DNA of 64,000 nt from the NCBI GenBank assembly GCA_014529385.2, contig CM043959.1, positions 14,693,809 to 14,757,808 on the forward strand, in the 5' to 3' direction. Of the stretch, positions 1-11,066 are shown one piece after another. The position numbers were made by a program, and so were the translations under genes. The notes under the pieces were generated by a model. The model saw only the letters and a list, made by a program, of their open reading frames with translations. It had not been told where the DNA came from and did not search any database. The number at the start of each line of letters is the position of its first letter. Positions within the stretch are counted from its first letter, which is position 1. This DNA is from Adiantum capillus-veneris. Lineage: Eukaryota > Streptophyta > Polypodiopsida > Polypodiales > Pteridaceae.

Positions 1-886
1 GCTGAAAATACAGTGTACAACACCATAAAGAAGCAGACAAGATCTAAAATGTGCAAGCTTGGAGGGTGAACAAAAGCAATAGGTTTGTAACGTGGTCCCA
101 ACTGTGGGGCACACTAGCCTATTTGTTTTCATTGTTTCAATGAATTTGTGGATGCTTTTGTGGAGTGATATCATCATCCAAAGTGATTTTGTAGAGTCTT
201 TGTTTTGTGATTACTATGATAGTGTATCCGAGACAATGTGTTTTACAAAGTATGGAACCTTCATAATGCTTAATTATTATGTGGTTCTAGTAGAGTGGCA
301 ATTGGTCCATGTCAACTTGTGGCAAACTTGACCTCTACCTAGATGAAACGATTGCGAGATCAACAAAATTTCAACCTCTCTCTCTCTCTCAATCTATATA
401 TATATATAGTACTATATTGTATATATTAAGGTGCACTCTTTTTTCTGTTGATAATGTGTTGATTGTTTGTAATAAAGCATGTAGATTCATAATGAGGCCA
501 TACAAGGTAGATTTATTTGTGATCTTGTGATTGAAAACATGCTCTACTTGATATGTATGCCAAATGTGTGGGCCCCCAAGAATCTCAACAAACACTCAAC
601 ATGCTTTCAACATAAATCATCACTCCTAGAGTGTCCTCACCTTTGGATACGCCTATAATGAAGATTGCAACGTAGCTTCGCATTGCTTTAAGGAGATCCA
701 AAGACATGGCTTGCAGTTAGATGTTGTGGTATATAGTACTATTGTCTATATGGAATCATGTTGGGGATGAGTATTTACTACCTCAAAGCCATGGTTTGTG
801 TGCATGGTGTAAGCCAAAGTATTGATCACATCCACTGCATAATTGCTATAATATAAGAACCCATCATGAAGTTTGAGAGTAAGATT
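1..886. other. non-coding stretch, no gene recognised
   Basis: Both strands were read for protein motifs. Only short chance frames occur and none has retroelement or host-gene motifs. A CT run and a TA run lie around 378-410. I see no RNA gene or LTR end. Confidence 0.5.
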
Positions 887-1205
887 AACCAACAAGCAAA
901 CCAAAAAACTTGATAGAATAAACCTTTGTGTATGGCTTGGCGGATTGGACTCCACCTCGAGTACCTAGACCTCTATCTAGATCAACCATCAAGCAAACCA
1001 AAAATCTTGATAGAATACATCTTTATGTGCGAGCTTTGTGACTTGACTCCACCTTGAGTACCTAGATCTCTGGCCTCATGTCTGGAGAACCAAATCATCA
1101 TGAAATCTTGGAAGTGGATCAACAAAAAAGAACTAGAAATCTTGATATAAAGACAGCATCTATTATGAACTTCCTAGATTTGACTCCACATCCGGCACCT
1201 TGATC
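887..1205 (+). repeat. decayed direct repeat, about three copies
   Basis: Two adjacent units start at 887 and 984 (97-bp offset). They share the order CAAGCAAACCAAAAA, CTTGATAGAATA, GACTCCACCT and GAGTACCTAGA. A third, more diverged unit from about 1119 to 1205 keeps the CTTGATA and GACTCCAC blocks. No reading frame is conserved between units, so this looks like old non-coding tandem duplication. Confidence 0.6.
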
Positions 1206-1658
1206 AGCTTTCCAACCTTGCTTAGTATATCACCTACTCAAAAGAAAAAAAATTGAGGCTTATAGAGTTGAGCCAATTGTGTGGCCAATTGGAAAAATGT
1301 TTCTTGTGATGTTCCATAGAGGGGAGCACAAGGAGAATATGAGAGTAAACTTTGGCATGGAATTGATAGCAACAAGAAAAAGTCACGAATGGAAAGGCAC
1401 CATATGGATTAGATAAGGAGTCACATGGATTGCATTAGTCTTCACATGGATATATCATGGGCTCACATGCATATCTCATGGGCTCACATGGGATAGAGTA
1501 GCCTAGCTAGAATAGAATGAAATTTTTGAAAAGGAATGGACTTGCTTTCTAGTGATCAAAGGTAATAATATATCAATCATAAAAAGAAAATTTCTACGTG
1601 TTAACAGATAAAATTTGAATTTAGACAAATATGAGAGTTGTTTGCTTTAGAGGAAATC

Positions 1659-1666
1659 TATAAATA
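1659..1666 (+). promoter_or_regulatory. TATA box candidate
   Basis: CTATAAATAGGCCCC is a textbook plant TATA context. It sits about 25 bp upstream of a long (AC)n run. No ORF follows within 1 kb, so it may be the promoter of a solo LTR or of another non-coding transposon remnant rather than of a gene. Confidence 0.4.
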
Positions 1667-1684
1667 GGCCCCTTACACTCAAAA

Positions 1685-1688
<4 letters not shown>

Positions 1689-1735
<47 letters not shown>
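1689..1735. repeat. (AC)n microsatellite
   Basis: Uninterrupted AC dinucleotide run of about 23 units, immediately downstream of the TATA-like motif. Confidence 0.95.
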
Positions 1736-1736
<1 letters not shown>

Positions 1737-2920
1737 TATACCTATGTGATACTCTACTTCTCTCAAGAGAAGAGATTTTTCAAAAACATTTGCTCAAGAG
1801 GATTAGCAAATGAATTAACCAATCAAATTTTTAATCATTGGTAGGTCTCTATACACTAATCTTCACCTATGTTAAACTAATCAATTGTTAAGAAGTGACT
1901 AGCTTATATTAAAACAAATATATAAGTATGATTAGTATATAATTATCATCTTTATACTAAATTTTATACTTTGTATATATATCATTGAAAAGATAATTAA
2001 GTTAATTATACTAATTTTGTATTAAAATTGAGTCTTTCTGCACAAAAAAATATCTATGATTAAGTATAATCATGAAGGATTCCTTTCATTATATAATTAT
2101 ATATATATATACATAATTATGATGCAGTCCTTAACTCCTCAATGATTGGAGCCTTAATTTAAATTTAAAGAGATAAGATTAGAGAAATCTTTAGAATTTC
2201 TTTAAAAATAAAAAATATTAAATTATAAATAAGTAAAGAATTAGCAAATAATATTTATATAATTAAATTAATATTTGAGTTTACCAATTGTTATTGAAAA
2301 TTAAGACAATACTTATTTCTAAAGAGAGATAATTGATAATTAGATCTCTATGGAGAAATTTGATGTCAAACATTTTAATATGTGCATATTGATACAAAAT
2401 TAGGTTCTATATACAAAGAATAAAGTATAAACATGCATGGTAGTTTCTTAAAATTAAAAAGAGCTTATTTAAATCAATTTTTATACACAAAAGATAGAAA
2501 GTGTTAGTAAAAAAAGCAATAATTCTCTAAGATTTTTTAAAAGTAAATTCAAATATTATATAGTTTTTAAGAGTTCATGGTTACTTTTCAATCTATTATA
2601 GTTATAATTTTATTACTTGTAAAAAAAATTGATTGAAAAAAGTCAACACAAATTACAATATACTCAGAGACAATTAAAAAAGAATTATGTTATGCATTTC
2701 TTATTTAATTAACTTATTTTTAAAGTCTTTAGAGAATTATGATGGCTTCTCAATCATTATTCTCTTACTTACCAATTATTCTAAGCGATAATTTTACATA
2801 AGAATTACTCTTTGATGTCATAGCTAATGAGCCATTAGACTCTTCTTGATCTAAGATAGTGAGTTAGCATGGTACCAAAAAGACCAAATTTTAGTAGAGC
2901 AAATGAACACAAAGCTAATC
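1736..2920. other. AT-rich non-coding stretch
   Basis: Very AT-rich, with many stop codons in all frames and short TA runs near 2095-2115. No protein motif, repeat pair or RNA gene was recognised. It ends at the left border of element A. Confidence 0.5.
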
Positions 2921-4421
2921 CGTCATAAAAACTAATATCTAACTATTCCAAATGATTTTCTCATATTAAACTGATCATTTAATGTGGGAAGATAAACGGG
3001 AACAAGAGTTAGTATGTTAGAATGTGCTGCTAGATTTATCTCACCCATGGGACCATGAAGAGAGATGCCTACATCTCTACAAGGGTCCAAAAGGAGATGG
3101 TCTACAAAAGAGCAATGTGCACTAATGGAGCTTAAAATACCTTAGGGTTAGCTTCATTAAAGACCTCCAAAGGTTAGTGTTAAAAGTCCTTAGACCTTAG
3201 GCAAAGCTAGGGCTGAGCTTAGATCTTAGGCAAAGCTAGGGTTGAGCTTAGATCCTAATTAGGCAAGCAAGGGGTGTGCTTGAGGTGCTTGATGACTAAG
3301 CTGCTAACTAAGGTGCTTGAGGTGCTAAAGTAAAAAAGCTTCCTACAAAGGAGGGGGCGAGCCCTATCTCTAGGGAGATGAGAGAGAACACACACACACA
3401 CCCCCCAAGAGTCACCCAAGCCATAAGAGGCAATGGGGACACATGTCAAGCCCCTAGCCTTGTTGCCCTCATAGTGTGCCAAAATCCTATTGGATGGCCT
3501 AGAAAGGGGTCCAATAAGAATTTAGATTATTAATTGAATTATCCAAGCTCTCTCCAAAAAGGGGAAAGGAGGACACTTGTCAAAGACTACACACACTGCT
3601 TGAAATGCATGAGGCCTCTCATTGGCTAGGGTTAGGGATGGACCAATAGACTTCAAGCTAGTGTATTTCAATAATCAAAATCAATTTTTCTCTCTCATTC
3701 TTTCATCCCACGAGCTACACTCACACTCTCTCATGTGTGAAGAGCAAGGAAGCCATCTCCTTCTCCAAGCTTGAGAAGTTGAGAGCCTACACCAACACCT
3801 CTTGGCTATGGAGTGCAAATCCAACCAAGAGCCATGCTTAATGCAATGCTTATCATTCTCTTCATCTTCATTATCTCTAATTACTAAGCTATGCTTAAAC
3901 GAGTGATTATATTTGAGGAGAATAGACATTCTTTCTCGTAAGAATACTTCTTCTTCCCTCATCTTCCTCACTCCCTGTCAGCTCTCTCCACCTTCGAAGG
4001 TGTTTGAGGTCTTGGGATTGAGGGTTACAACAATTTCTTATTTTGTTACAAGTAGATTAAGTGTTTTAATCAAGCCAAAGTGGTGCATGAAGCTTCCATC
4101 TTGATGCCACCAAAGAGGTCTCAAGGAACACAAAGATTGTATTGTACCAAGTCTCTCTTGATGGGAGAAGCTATAATACAAATGCCTTTTGGAGGGGGGA
4201 CCGCCCGGCTCCAAGTAAATCCGGTCCTGAACTGCTGTCAATTTCTCTAATTGTCTCTCTTTTACAAGTTTTTGCTCATGCATTTAATTAGGAATGTGTA
4301 AACGGTTGCTATCTCCAACCAAGCGCTCTCTCCATCTTCACTAGCTAATTCTCTTAATAAAATGCTCACTATGTTCAATTCTCTTCCGCTCAAATCGAGT
4401 AATTAGCTTAGTTCCATTACA
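2921..4421 (+). repeat. 5' LTR of element A
   Basis: Starts with GTCATAAAAACTAATATC, matching the TGTCATAATAATC start of the element C LTRs, and ends CCATTACA directly before the primer-binding site. Blocks shared with the B and C LTRs include CATATTAAACTGATCATTTA near the start and the GGGACCG..GGCTCC..TAAATCCG..TCCT block near 4197-4230. Length is 1501 bp against 1581-1664 bp in relatives. The 3' partner is lost with the truncated end. Confidence 0.82.
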
Positions 4422-4434
4422 TTGGTATCAAAGC
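4422..4434 (+). promoter_or_regulatory. primer-binding site of element A
   Basis: TTGGTATCAAAGC follows the LTR end. It is one base off TGGTATCAGAGC, the complement of the plant initiator-Met tRNA 3' end, as in element C. Confidence 0.8.
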
Positions 4435-4822
4435 ATATGGTTTCTCTTTTCTTGCTTAAGAGGAGAAGTCCTTAAGTTCTCCATGAAAGGTTGTTTTCTC
4501 TTCATTAATCAAACTAAGTTTGGTATCTATTAACGCGAGCATTAGCAACTTAAGACCTCGGGAGTTGTTGACTTAATAGTGGAATCCTACGGGAGCTACC
4601 TTTGGTTTTACCACTATTGAGCAATCAGGTAAGCCCGGTAGGCTTTTGTTGTCTCTAAAAGTCATACAATGTTATGACCCAGCTTTCTAATTTTCTTAAT
4701 TAAAGGATTTCTAATCACAGTGCGGGTGCTTAAGTGCCAATTTTCAAGTGTAAGAGGAGTAGCAACTAGGGCTTTGAAGTGCCAAAGTATAAAGATAATT
4801 TACACATAAAAATTCTGTTAGC

Positions 4823-6168
4823 ATGGCTGACAATAATAAACAGAGTAAAATGAACATTGATAACTTTGATATTGCACATGAAGGCACTACTGACAATGCC
4901 CCCATGCTTGTCAATTTTCTTGCTACAAGGTTGCAACAAGCTATGGGAAATCCCGCTTTGCAAGGTGAAGTCTACCAACTACTTCACAACCATGGGATTC
5001 TTCAATCTCCCCCAAAAGAGAGAGCACCTATGAAGTCTCTTGGAGAGACTTCCAAAAGAGGGCTCTCTACGGTGAGAGAAGAGGAGGACCCGTACGAAGG
5101 GCTTCAACACCTCTTAGCGGATTTTCCTCCATCAAAGAAGAAAGGTGAAGTCTCTACTATAGAGCTTCCACCAAGGGAATGAGAATGAAGCAAGTCTCCC
5201 CTTTTGTGATAACAAGGAGGAGGACTTTGTGGTGATCTTTTCCTCTTGGGAGGAGTTGAAGATCATTGAGACCGCCGTCTTCTTGGAGCCACATCTTCGG
5301 AAGTACCAAAGGAAGAAAAAGGAGAGAAAGAGGTCACCCTCTTCTCCATCTTCATCACCTTCCTCTTCTTCCGATGAAAGTAGCGGCTCCTCTCAAAAAG
5401 AGTCCAAGAGGAGAGGCCATCGCAAATCCTATCTGGCATGGAGAAGGTCCAAGAAGTTGAAGAAGTTCAAGGAGGGAGGAAAGAACATCACTTTCCTTAC
5501 CTATGATGGAACCTTTGGTGCTACGGACAAGATCTTGGCTTTCATCCAACAATTTGATGCGGCTTTTGGTGATGATGGCTTCAAGGAGTCCTCCAAGATA
5601 CGTCATGTGGCTATGTACTTTCTAAAATCTGCCCGTCTACGAGCCCATGGTCAAGCTCCAAGGACATGGAAGGTTTTAAGAACCTCCATTATGAAGCAGT
5701 TTCTACCAAGCAATGCCAAAGACAACGTCCTAATGGAATGGAAAATCTTGAAGCTCTCTCCCTATGAGTGTATCCAAAAGTATGTATATAGGTTTTGGGA
5801 TTTACATCTCAAAGCCACTGTCTGTATACAAGAAGATAGACTTTGGGGAGAAAAAGCAACAATTTTGTGCGGGCTTATCTAAAGAAATGGTCGAGTATGT
5901 TAACTCTCAACGGCCTAAGACCATATCGGCGGTCATACCTCATACAATAGTTGCCTCTCAAATCAATTTCCAACAAGGGGCTAGGAGAAATCCTAAGCCC
6001 ATGGAAACAAAGGATCGAAATGAGTCTAGAGGGAGGAATAATGCTCAAAATTCCTCCAAAGGCAACTCTAGCAGTAACAATCATAACAAAGCCAAGGAGA
6101 AGGGAGTCTTCAAAGGCAAGAACCAACTCTCTCCCAAAGAGCTAGAGTGTTATCGCAAGGATAACTAA
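4823..6168 (+). pseudogene. gag of element A (broken)
   Basis: Gag would form the virus-like particle that packages element RNA. The start MADNNKQSKMNIDNFD matches gag starts in B (16729) and C (33226). Then come a leader (4823-5182, ended by TGA), an Arg/Ser-rich linker (about 5310-5460) and the capsid block TYDGTFGATDKILAFIQQFD (about 5500-5880) with KYVYRFWDLHLKA. The frame shifts near 5180, 5230 and 5830, then reads as SQRPKTISAV and a Lys/Asn-rich tail to 6168. A TAA at 6166 directly precedes the zinc knuckle Cys, where C has an Arg codon. A relative of C gag in three frames; not translatable as one product. Confidence 0.85.
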
Positions 6169-8358
6169 TGCTTCAAATGCGGGGAGCAAGGGCATTCATA
6201 TCGTGCTTGCCCCCAAAAGAATGCACGCCATGAGCAACCTAGAGCTTCTATGGTTGAAGCTCCAAAAGAGGATGCTCATTTTTAAGGATCTCCCCTTTCC
6301 TATGCTTGGGGAAAGGTGCAAGAGCATGATGCCTTCATCTTGTTTGATCCTCGCTCAACTCACGATTCCATATCGAGGAAGTTGGCCACCAAGCTAGGCA
6401 TACAAGCACATAAGATGGGAGATGTGCTCAAAGCGGATGGAGCCTTCAAGGGACAAGATGTCTCAATCACTCCCTTAATTGGGTAATTGAGGCTTCATGT
6501 CCAAAGCTATGTGGACAAAGAAGATTTCTTCATCTCCCCTCTCAAGTACGAAGATGTCATCCTTAGGGTACCATGGTTCTCATGCATAGTTGCCACCATG
6601 AAGTTCCCTGAAAGAAGGATCTATTTTAAGTACAGGGAAAAAGACATGTACATAGATGCTAATGAGTCAGGGAAAACTATTTCCCCTGTAAATAGGCTTT
6701 CTTTCAATAAGTCAATGAAAAGCTCGGTTTCTGCGTCTATGATTTTTTTCAAAGAGTCTTTGAGTAGCCCTAATGTTTTATCAAATGGCAATGAAAGGAA
6801 TCAAGAGGAATTAGAGTTATCTAATTTTCTAAAAGGATTCCAAGATGTTTTCACTGATGACATCCCTTGTGACCTACCTCCAAAACGAGGGGATGACGAC
6901 CATACTATAGAGCTTCTACCAGGAAGCTCACCGCCTAATAAGCCTCCTTATAGAGTTTCACAATCTCAACAAGAGGAGATTATGAGGCAAGTGCAAGAAC
7001 TGGTAGAGAAAGGAATGGTGAGGCCTAGCTCCTCTCCATTTTGCTCACCAGTGCTTTTAGTGCAAAAGAAAGACGGCACATATCGCATGTGTGTCGACTA
7101 TAGAGCACTAAATAGGATCAATATCAAGAATAGATTTCTCATTCCTCGGGTAAAAGATCTATTCGATAAGTTACAAGGCTCTACCTACTTCAATAGGATT
7201 GACCTTAAAAGTGGCTATCATCAAATAAGGATAGTGAACGAAGATATCATAAAAACTGCGCGCATTTCACACAACATTTGGTCTCTATGATATCTTGTCA
7301 TGCCTTTTGGCTTGACAAATGCTCCAGCTACATTCAATCGAATGATGGAGAAGATATTTAGACCTTATAGAAAGTTTACTGGAGTGTTCTTTTATGATAT
7401 TATCATCTACTCCAATTCATTAAAAAGAGCACAAGCAACATCTCCAGATAATCTTTCAATCTTTGAGAGACAATAAGCTTTTCATAAATCAAAAGAAAAA
7501 AGAGTTTTTCTAAGAAGAGATTCAGTACTTAGGCCATATTATCTCTAAGGATGGTATCCGTATGGATCCACAAAAGCTAGAGGTAATAAAAGAATGGCCT
7601 AGGCCAAGGAATCTCCATGAGCTACGAAGCTTTATAGGTATGTGTGTATACTATAGACGCTTCATAGAGAAATTCTCCCAAATAGCGGGTCCATTACATA
7701 ACTTAACAAAGTAGAACGTTAAGTACTCATGGACTCCAAAAGTACAAGAAGCTTTTGAAAAGCTTAAGGAGAGAGAGTCAAAGACTCAACTCCAATGAGC
7801 GAGTATTGGGCATCAACTAAAAGGAGTTATTAGCTATCCTACATGCCCTAGACACGTGGAAGAACTACCTCTTGGGGACTCCATTCATACTACGAATGGA
7901 TCATCAAAGCCTCAAGTATTTCATGACACAAACCAAGCTATCCGTCAAACAAATGAGGTGGGAAAATTTCCTTTTGCAATTTCATTTTCATATTGCTCAC
8001 GTTGCTGGCAAGCATAATCATGTGGCCGATGCACTCTCACGACGGCCAAAGGTGAATGCGGTATCCATAGCTACTCACAATTATGTATCTTCCATGATAG
8101 ATGAGTATGCTATTGATCCCAACTTCAAAGATATCATTTCAGCCCTTGCACTAGGGAAGAAAGAGGAACCATTCACTCTCTAGGATGTTTATCTTCTCTA
8201 TGGCAATAGGCTATGCATTACTAACTCACTCCGTGAAAAAGTGATGTATGAATCCCATGCTCCTCCTTATGCGAGGCATAGAGGGATTCAACCTACTCTC
8301 CGAGGAGTAGAGATGTACTTCTATTGGCCTACCATGAAGAGAGACATACAAGAAAACA
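6169..8358 (+). pseudogene. pol of element A: protease, RT, RNase H (broken)
   Basis: It opens with zinc knuckle CFKCGEQGHSYRACP (6169-6213), then a protease remnant with FDPRSTH where relatives have FDPGSTH (near 6345). Reverse transcriptase is well preserved from 6940 (KPPYRVSQSQQEEI, YRMCVDYRALNRI, FNRIDLKSGYHQI). The catalytic box near 7390 reads FFYDIIIYS, so the first Asp of the usual FxDD/YxDD pair is Tyr. About 150 bp are missing near 7775 between the RT connection and RNase H. RNase H resumes (MDHQSLKYFMTQTKLS, HVAGKHNHVADALSR), and the frame ends in the integrase zinc finger (GVEMYFYWPTMKRDIQ). Several stops and shifts; non-functional. Confidence 0.87.
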
Positions 8359-8980
8359 TAGAGGTGGGTGTGATTTTGTTTTTTTACCATAATTTTACTC
8401 GATTTGAGTTGTGATCTTTTTGTCTTCAAAATTCTAAATTTCACTCAATCAACATTGCACATTTGAAGCTTAGGTCCATATATAAGCATAGAATCTCGGT
8501 TTGGCATCAGCTTCATAGGTTTATAAGATTGGGAATGCCACATTGTGGATGCAAGTTTTTCCATTCATGCAATTTTTGTACTTCATAGGTTTGTTCCAAA
8601 GTGTCTTGTGAAGATAGGTTTTGATGCTTTCTGTGCTTGAACATAAAGGTAAAGAACCAAAGTGTGTAATATTGAAGCAATTATAATGGTAATGATAGGT
8701 GTAGGAATAGAAACATCGATGATAGATCAGTTGAATAAAGAAGATGATTTTTTTTGTACTTAATTCTATGTTCAAACAAAAAAGTTTGGGCGTACAACAA
8801 TTACACAAATTGCTCAAGAACCCATTTATGTTTATAAAAGAAATATTATCGATTGCTAGAGAGTTTTGTATATTGTGTAAAATGGGGTTCACCTAGCAAA
8901 TATGTTGTGTTTGGTCAATGTGAGCACTCCTTTGGCTTTGAAATCCCCTCATGACCATATAATCAAGAGTTGTGAGTGTT
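8359..8980. other. unassigned sequence between elements A and I
   Basis: AT-rich, T-tracts, no conserved frame. A 123-codon frame on the minus strand has biased low-complexity content and no motif, so it is not called. Nothing else is seen. Confidence 0.45.
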
Positions 8981-9214
8981 TGTACTACCAAGTACAACCT
9001 CCAAGAATACCATAGATTTATTATAAAAGTCCAAATCAAACATCTCAACAAGCAAGGACATCAAAACAGGCAACTGTGATCTCCAAACAAGGTACAACAG
9101 TCACCACGAAATAAATTCAAAGAGATGTAGATAGAATCCATGTGGTGGGTGATCTGATTATTGATACATCTCAAAAAATGTTTGTACCGTGAAATGTCTC
9201 CATCATCACATATC

Positions 9215-10105
9215 AGACAGAGAGCATTGATGTCTACACCATCACAAATGGTTGTGCTGCCACCACATTTCAAATGAGCTGGAACACTATTATCAATGCT
9301 TTGGGGCAGATGATGGAGTGCTAAATATCCATGCAACATTATGATATCACTTGCCTAGAGCAGTTGCTAGAGCAAGAGGTTTTCAATGTTGACAACTACA
9401 AAAAGGATGTGTTGAAACTTAAATAGATTTTAGTAGAAGAAGAATATGAAAGGGAGCAGCACACCCAAAAAATATTAATAACTAAAAACATCATATTAGA
9501 GAGTTTGAGACTTTAGAGTCAATTTTGAAATCACCAATGTCTTGAAGATTTGGGCATATGGAAAAATTTCAAACTATTTTCTAAGACCAAAGCTTTCCAC
9601 AAGTTAGTACTGGAGAAGGTCTTCCAAGCCATGCTCTCAAAACTTTGGTGTGGTCAAATCTTAAGCTTTTGTTAAAAGTGGGAATTGGAAAATTCCCAAA
9701 TTCACTAATATGGTGTTTACAATAGAAAACAAAGAAATTGAAGCTATTAAAACACAATGTTACTGCTAAGAAATGGAGGCTTACAAAAGAGTTGAATGAA
9801 GAACAGGAATTGTTAAATCAAAAGCAAGAAGCTCATGAGAGTCTAAAGGAATTCCATAGTGTACTTAAGTAATCAGTCATGGAGAAATACATTTATAAAA
9901 CCACTAGTAGACATCATAGACTAAGAGGGCCATTTAACCTTCAATCTAGAAGACTTAGAAAACTTGATGGTCACAGTTAAAAAAGATCTAGAAGACAGGA
10001 GCTCCACATACTTTAGCACATTGGAAAATCAAACACTCATAAAACATTTTAAAACCAGCCTCGATGACAATGAGAACAATGAGGATGACAAAGAAGACAA
10101 GTAGG
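9215..10105 (+). pseudogene. coiled-coil ORF remnant upstream of gag (unrecognised)
   Basis: One forward frame reads nearly openly through TITNGCAATTFQMSW and then a heptad-like, Glu/Lys/Leu-rich stretch (LEQLLEQEVFNVDNYKKDVL, then EEEYEREQ). After shifts it continues to an acidic run (DNENNEDDKEDK) near 10060. The charge pattern suggests a coiled coil. It precedes the gag blocks of element I in the same direction, so it may be the N-terminal part of that gag or an extra ORF. I do not recognise the family. Many stops; not functional. Confidence 0.35.
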
Positions 10106-10389
10106 ATGGAGATGTTCGAGGGAGAACCATTGCAAAAGATGAATGATGATGATGGTGATGATGATCCTAGAGATGCTCCTAGCTCTATTAAAGGAAGGGG
10201 TCAATCTAGTCATGTACTTGATAACTCCTAAGGCCAACCTAATAGGACCCTAGATAACCTATATTATCAGACAATGGAAGGTCAAGAGAACGCACCTTTA
10301 GACCAGCAGAGTAGAAGCCAACATCAAATGGCCCTCGCATCCAAAAATAAGGGAAAGACCATACAACCCATACTTCAAATTTTTCAAAT

Positions 10390-10554
10390 CAATGTTTGAG
10401 TCTCAAAAAGCATCTACAAATAGAGAAGCAGCTTTAGGTCCAAATATATCTATAGGATGATAACATTTATTCAATGTTTGAAGTCTCAACAAGCATCTAC
10501 AAATAGAGAAGCGGCTTTAAGTCCAAATATATCTATAGGATGATAACATTTATT
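10390..10554 (+). repeat. 82-bp tandem duplication
   Basis: Two adjacent copies begin CAATGTTTGA at 10390 and 10472, with the shared block GCATCTACAAATAGAGAAGC and the end ATAACATTTATTC. They differ at only a few bases, so the duplication is younger than most of the decay in element I. Confidence 0.8.
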
Positions 10555-11066
10555 CAAATCTGGAACTCTATCAAGTGTTATATGTGGGAGCAAAGCAGAT
10601 GGTAAAGCAATGGAAGGTAATTATATATCATATACAATGGACCTACAATCTGCCAGAGCATCCAACTTCAATTCAGGTATTGGATAGATATATCCTTACA
10701 CAAGGTGACATCTTGGTGAATCCCTAGACAAAGCAGTTGACCACAATGAGCAACTAAAGTTTGTGCATTCACCTAGAAGCGTTATTGGGCAATAGACCAG
10801 CTTACAACTACTTGCCTGCAAGATATAAAAATTGAATTCAAATTCCTATTATTGAAAATGGAAATAGCCAGAAGGATGTTGGATCATCATGTAGTAGCTA
10901 TCTTAGAAAGTAATGCATCTAGCATTCAAGGGCCATGTACCAAAGTGACTATCAAGGAACAAGAACATGCCCTAAAAAGTCTGATTCATTTAGTCGAAAT
11001 ACTTCAAAAGATACTGGTGTAAGAAAATCAAATAGACTAGAGCTACATTGAGACCCATCGTTTCAA

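Larger units (their letters stand above)
2921..8358 (+). mobile_element. Ty3/gypsy chromovirus-type element A, 3'-truncated
   Basis: Order is 5' LTR, iMet-type PBS, gag, zinc knuckle, protease, reverse transcriptase, RNase H, then the first residues of the integrase zinc finger. Homology to elements B and C stops near 8358 (after the YFYWPTMK motif), so the integrase core, chromodomain and 3' LTR are missing. The first base of the LTR is C where relatives have T (CGTCATAA for TGTCATAA). Stops, shifts and a deletion of about 150 bp between RT and RNase H near 7775 show it is an old copy. The 3' break prevents a target-duplication test. Confidence 0.88.

Noticed and set aside
1660..1735. Host gene promoter for a downstream gene
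   Set aside because: No coding frame follows on the plus strand before element A; kept only as an isolated TATA candidate.
8521..8892. 123-codon minus-strand frame
   Set aside because: Asn/Ile/Cys-rich composition typical of AT-rich noise, no motif, no start context and no neighbour relation.
10049..10237. Ile/His-rich minus-strand frame
   Set aside because: Antisense of the acidic GAT/GAC-rich segment of element I; repeat-driven open frame.
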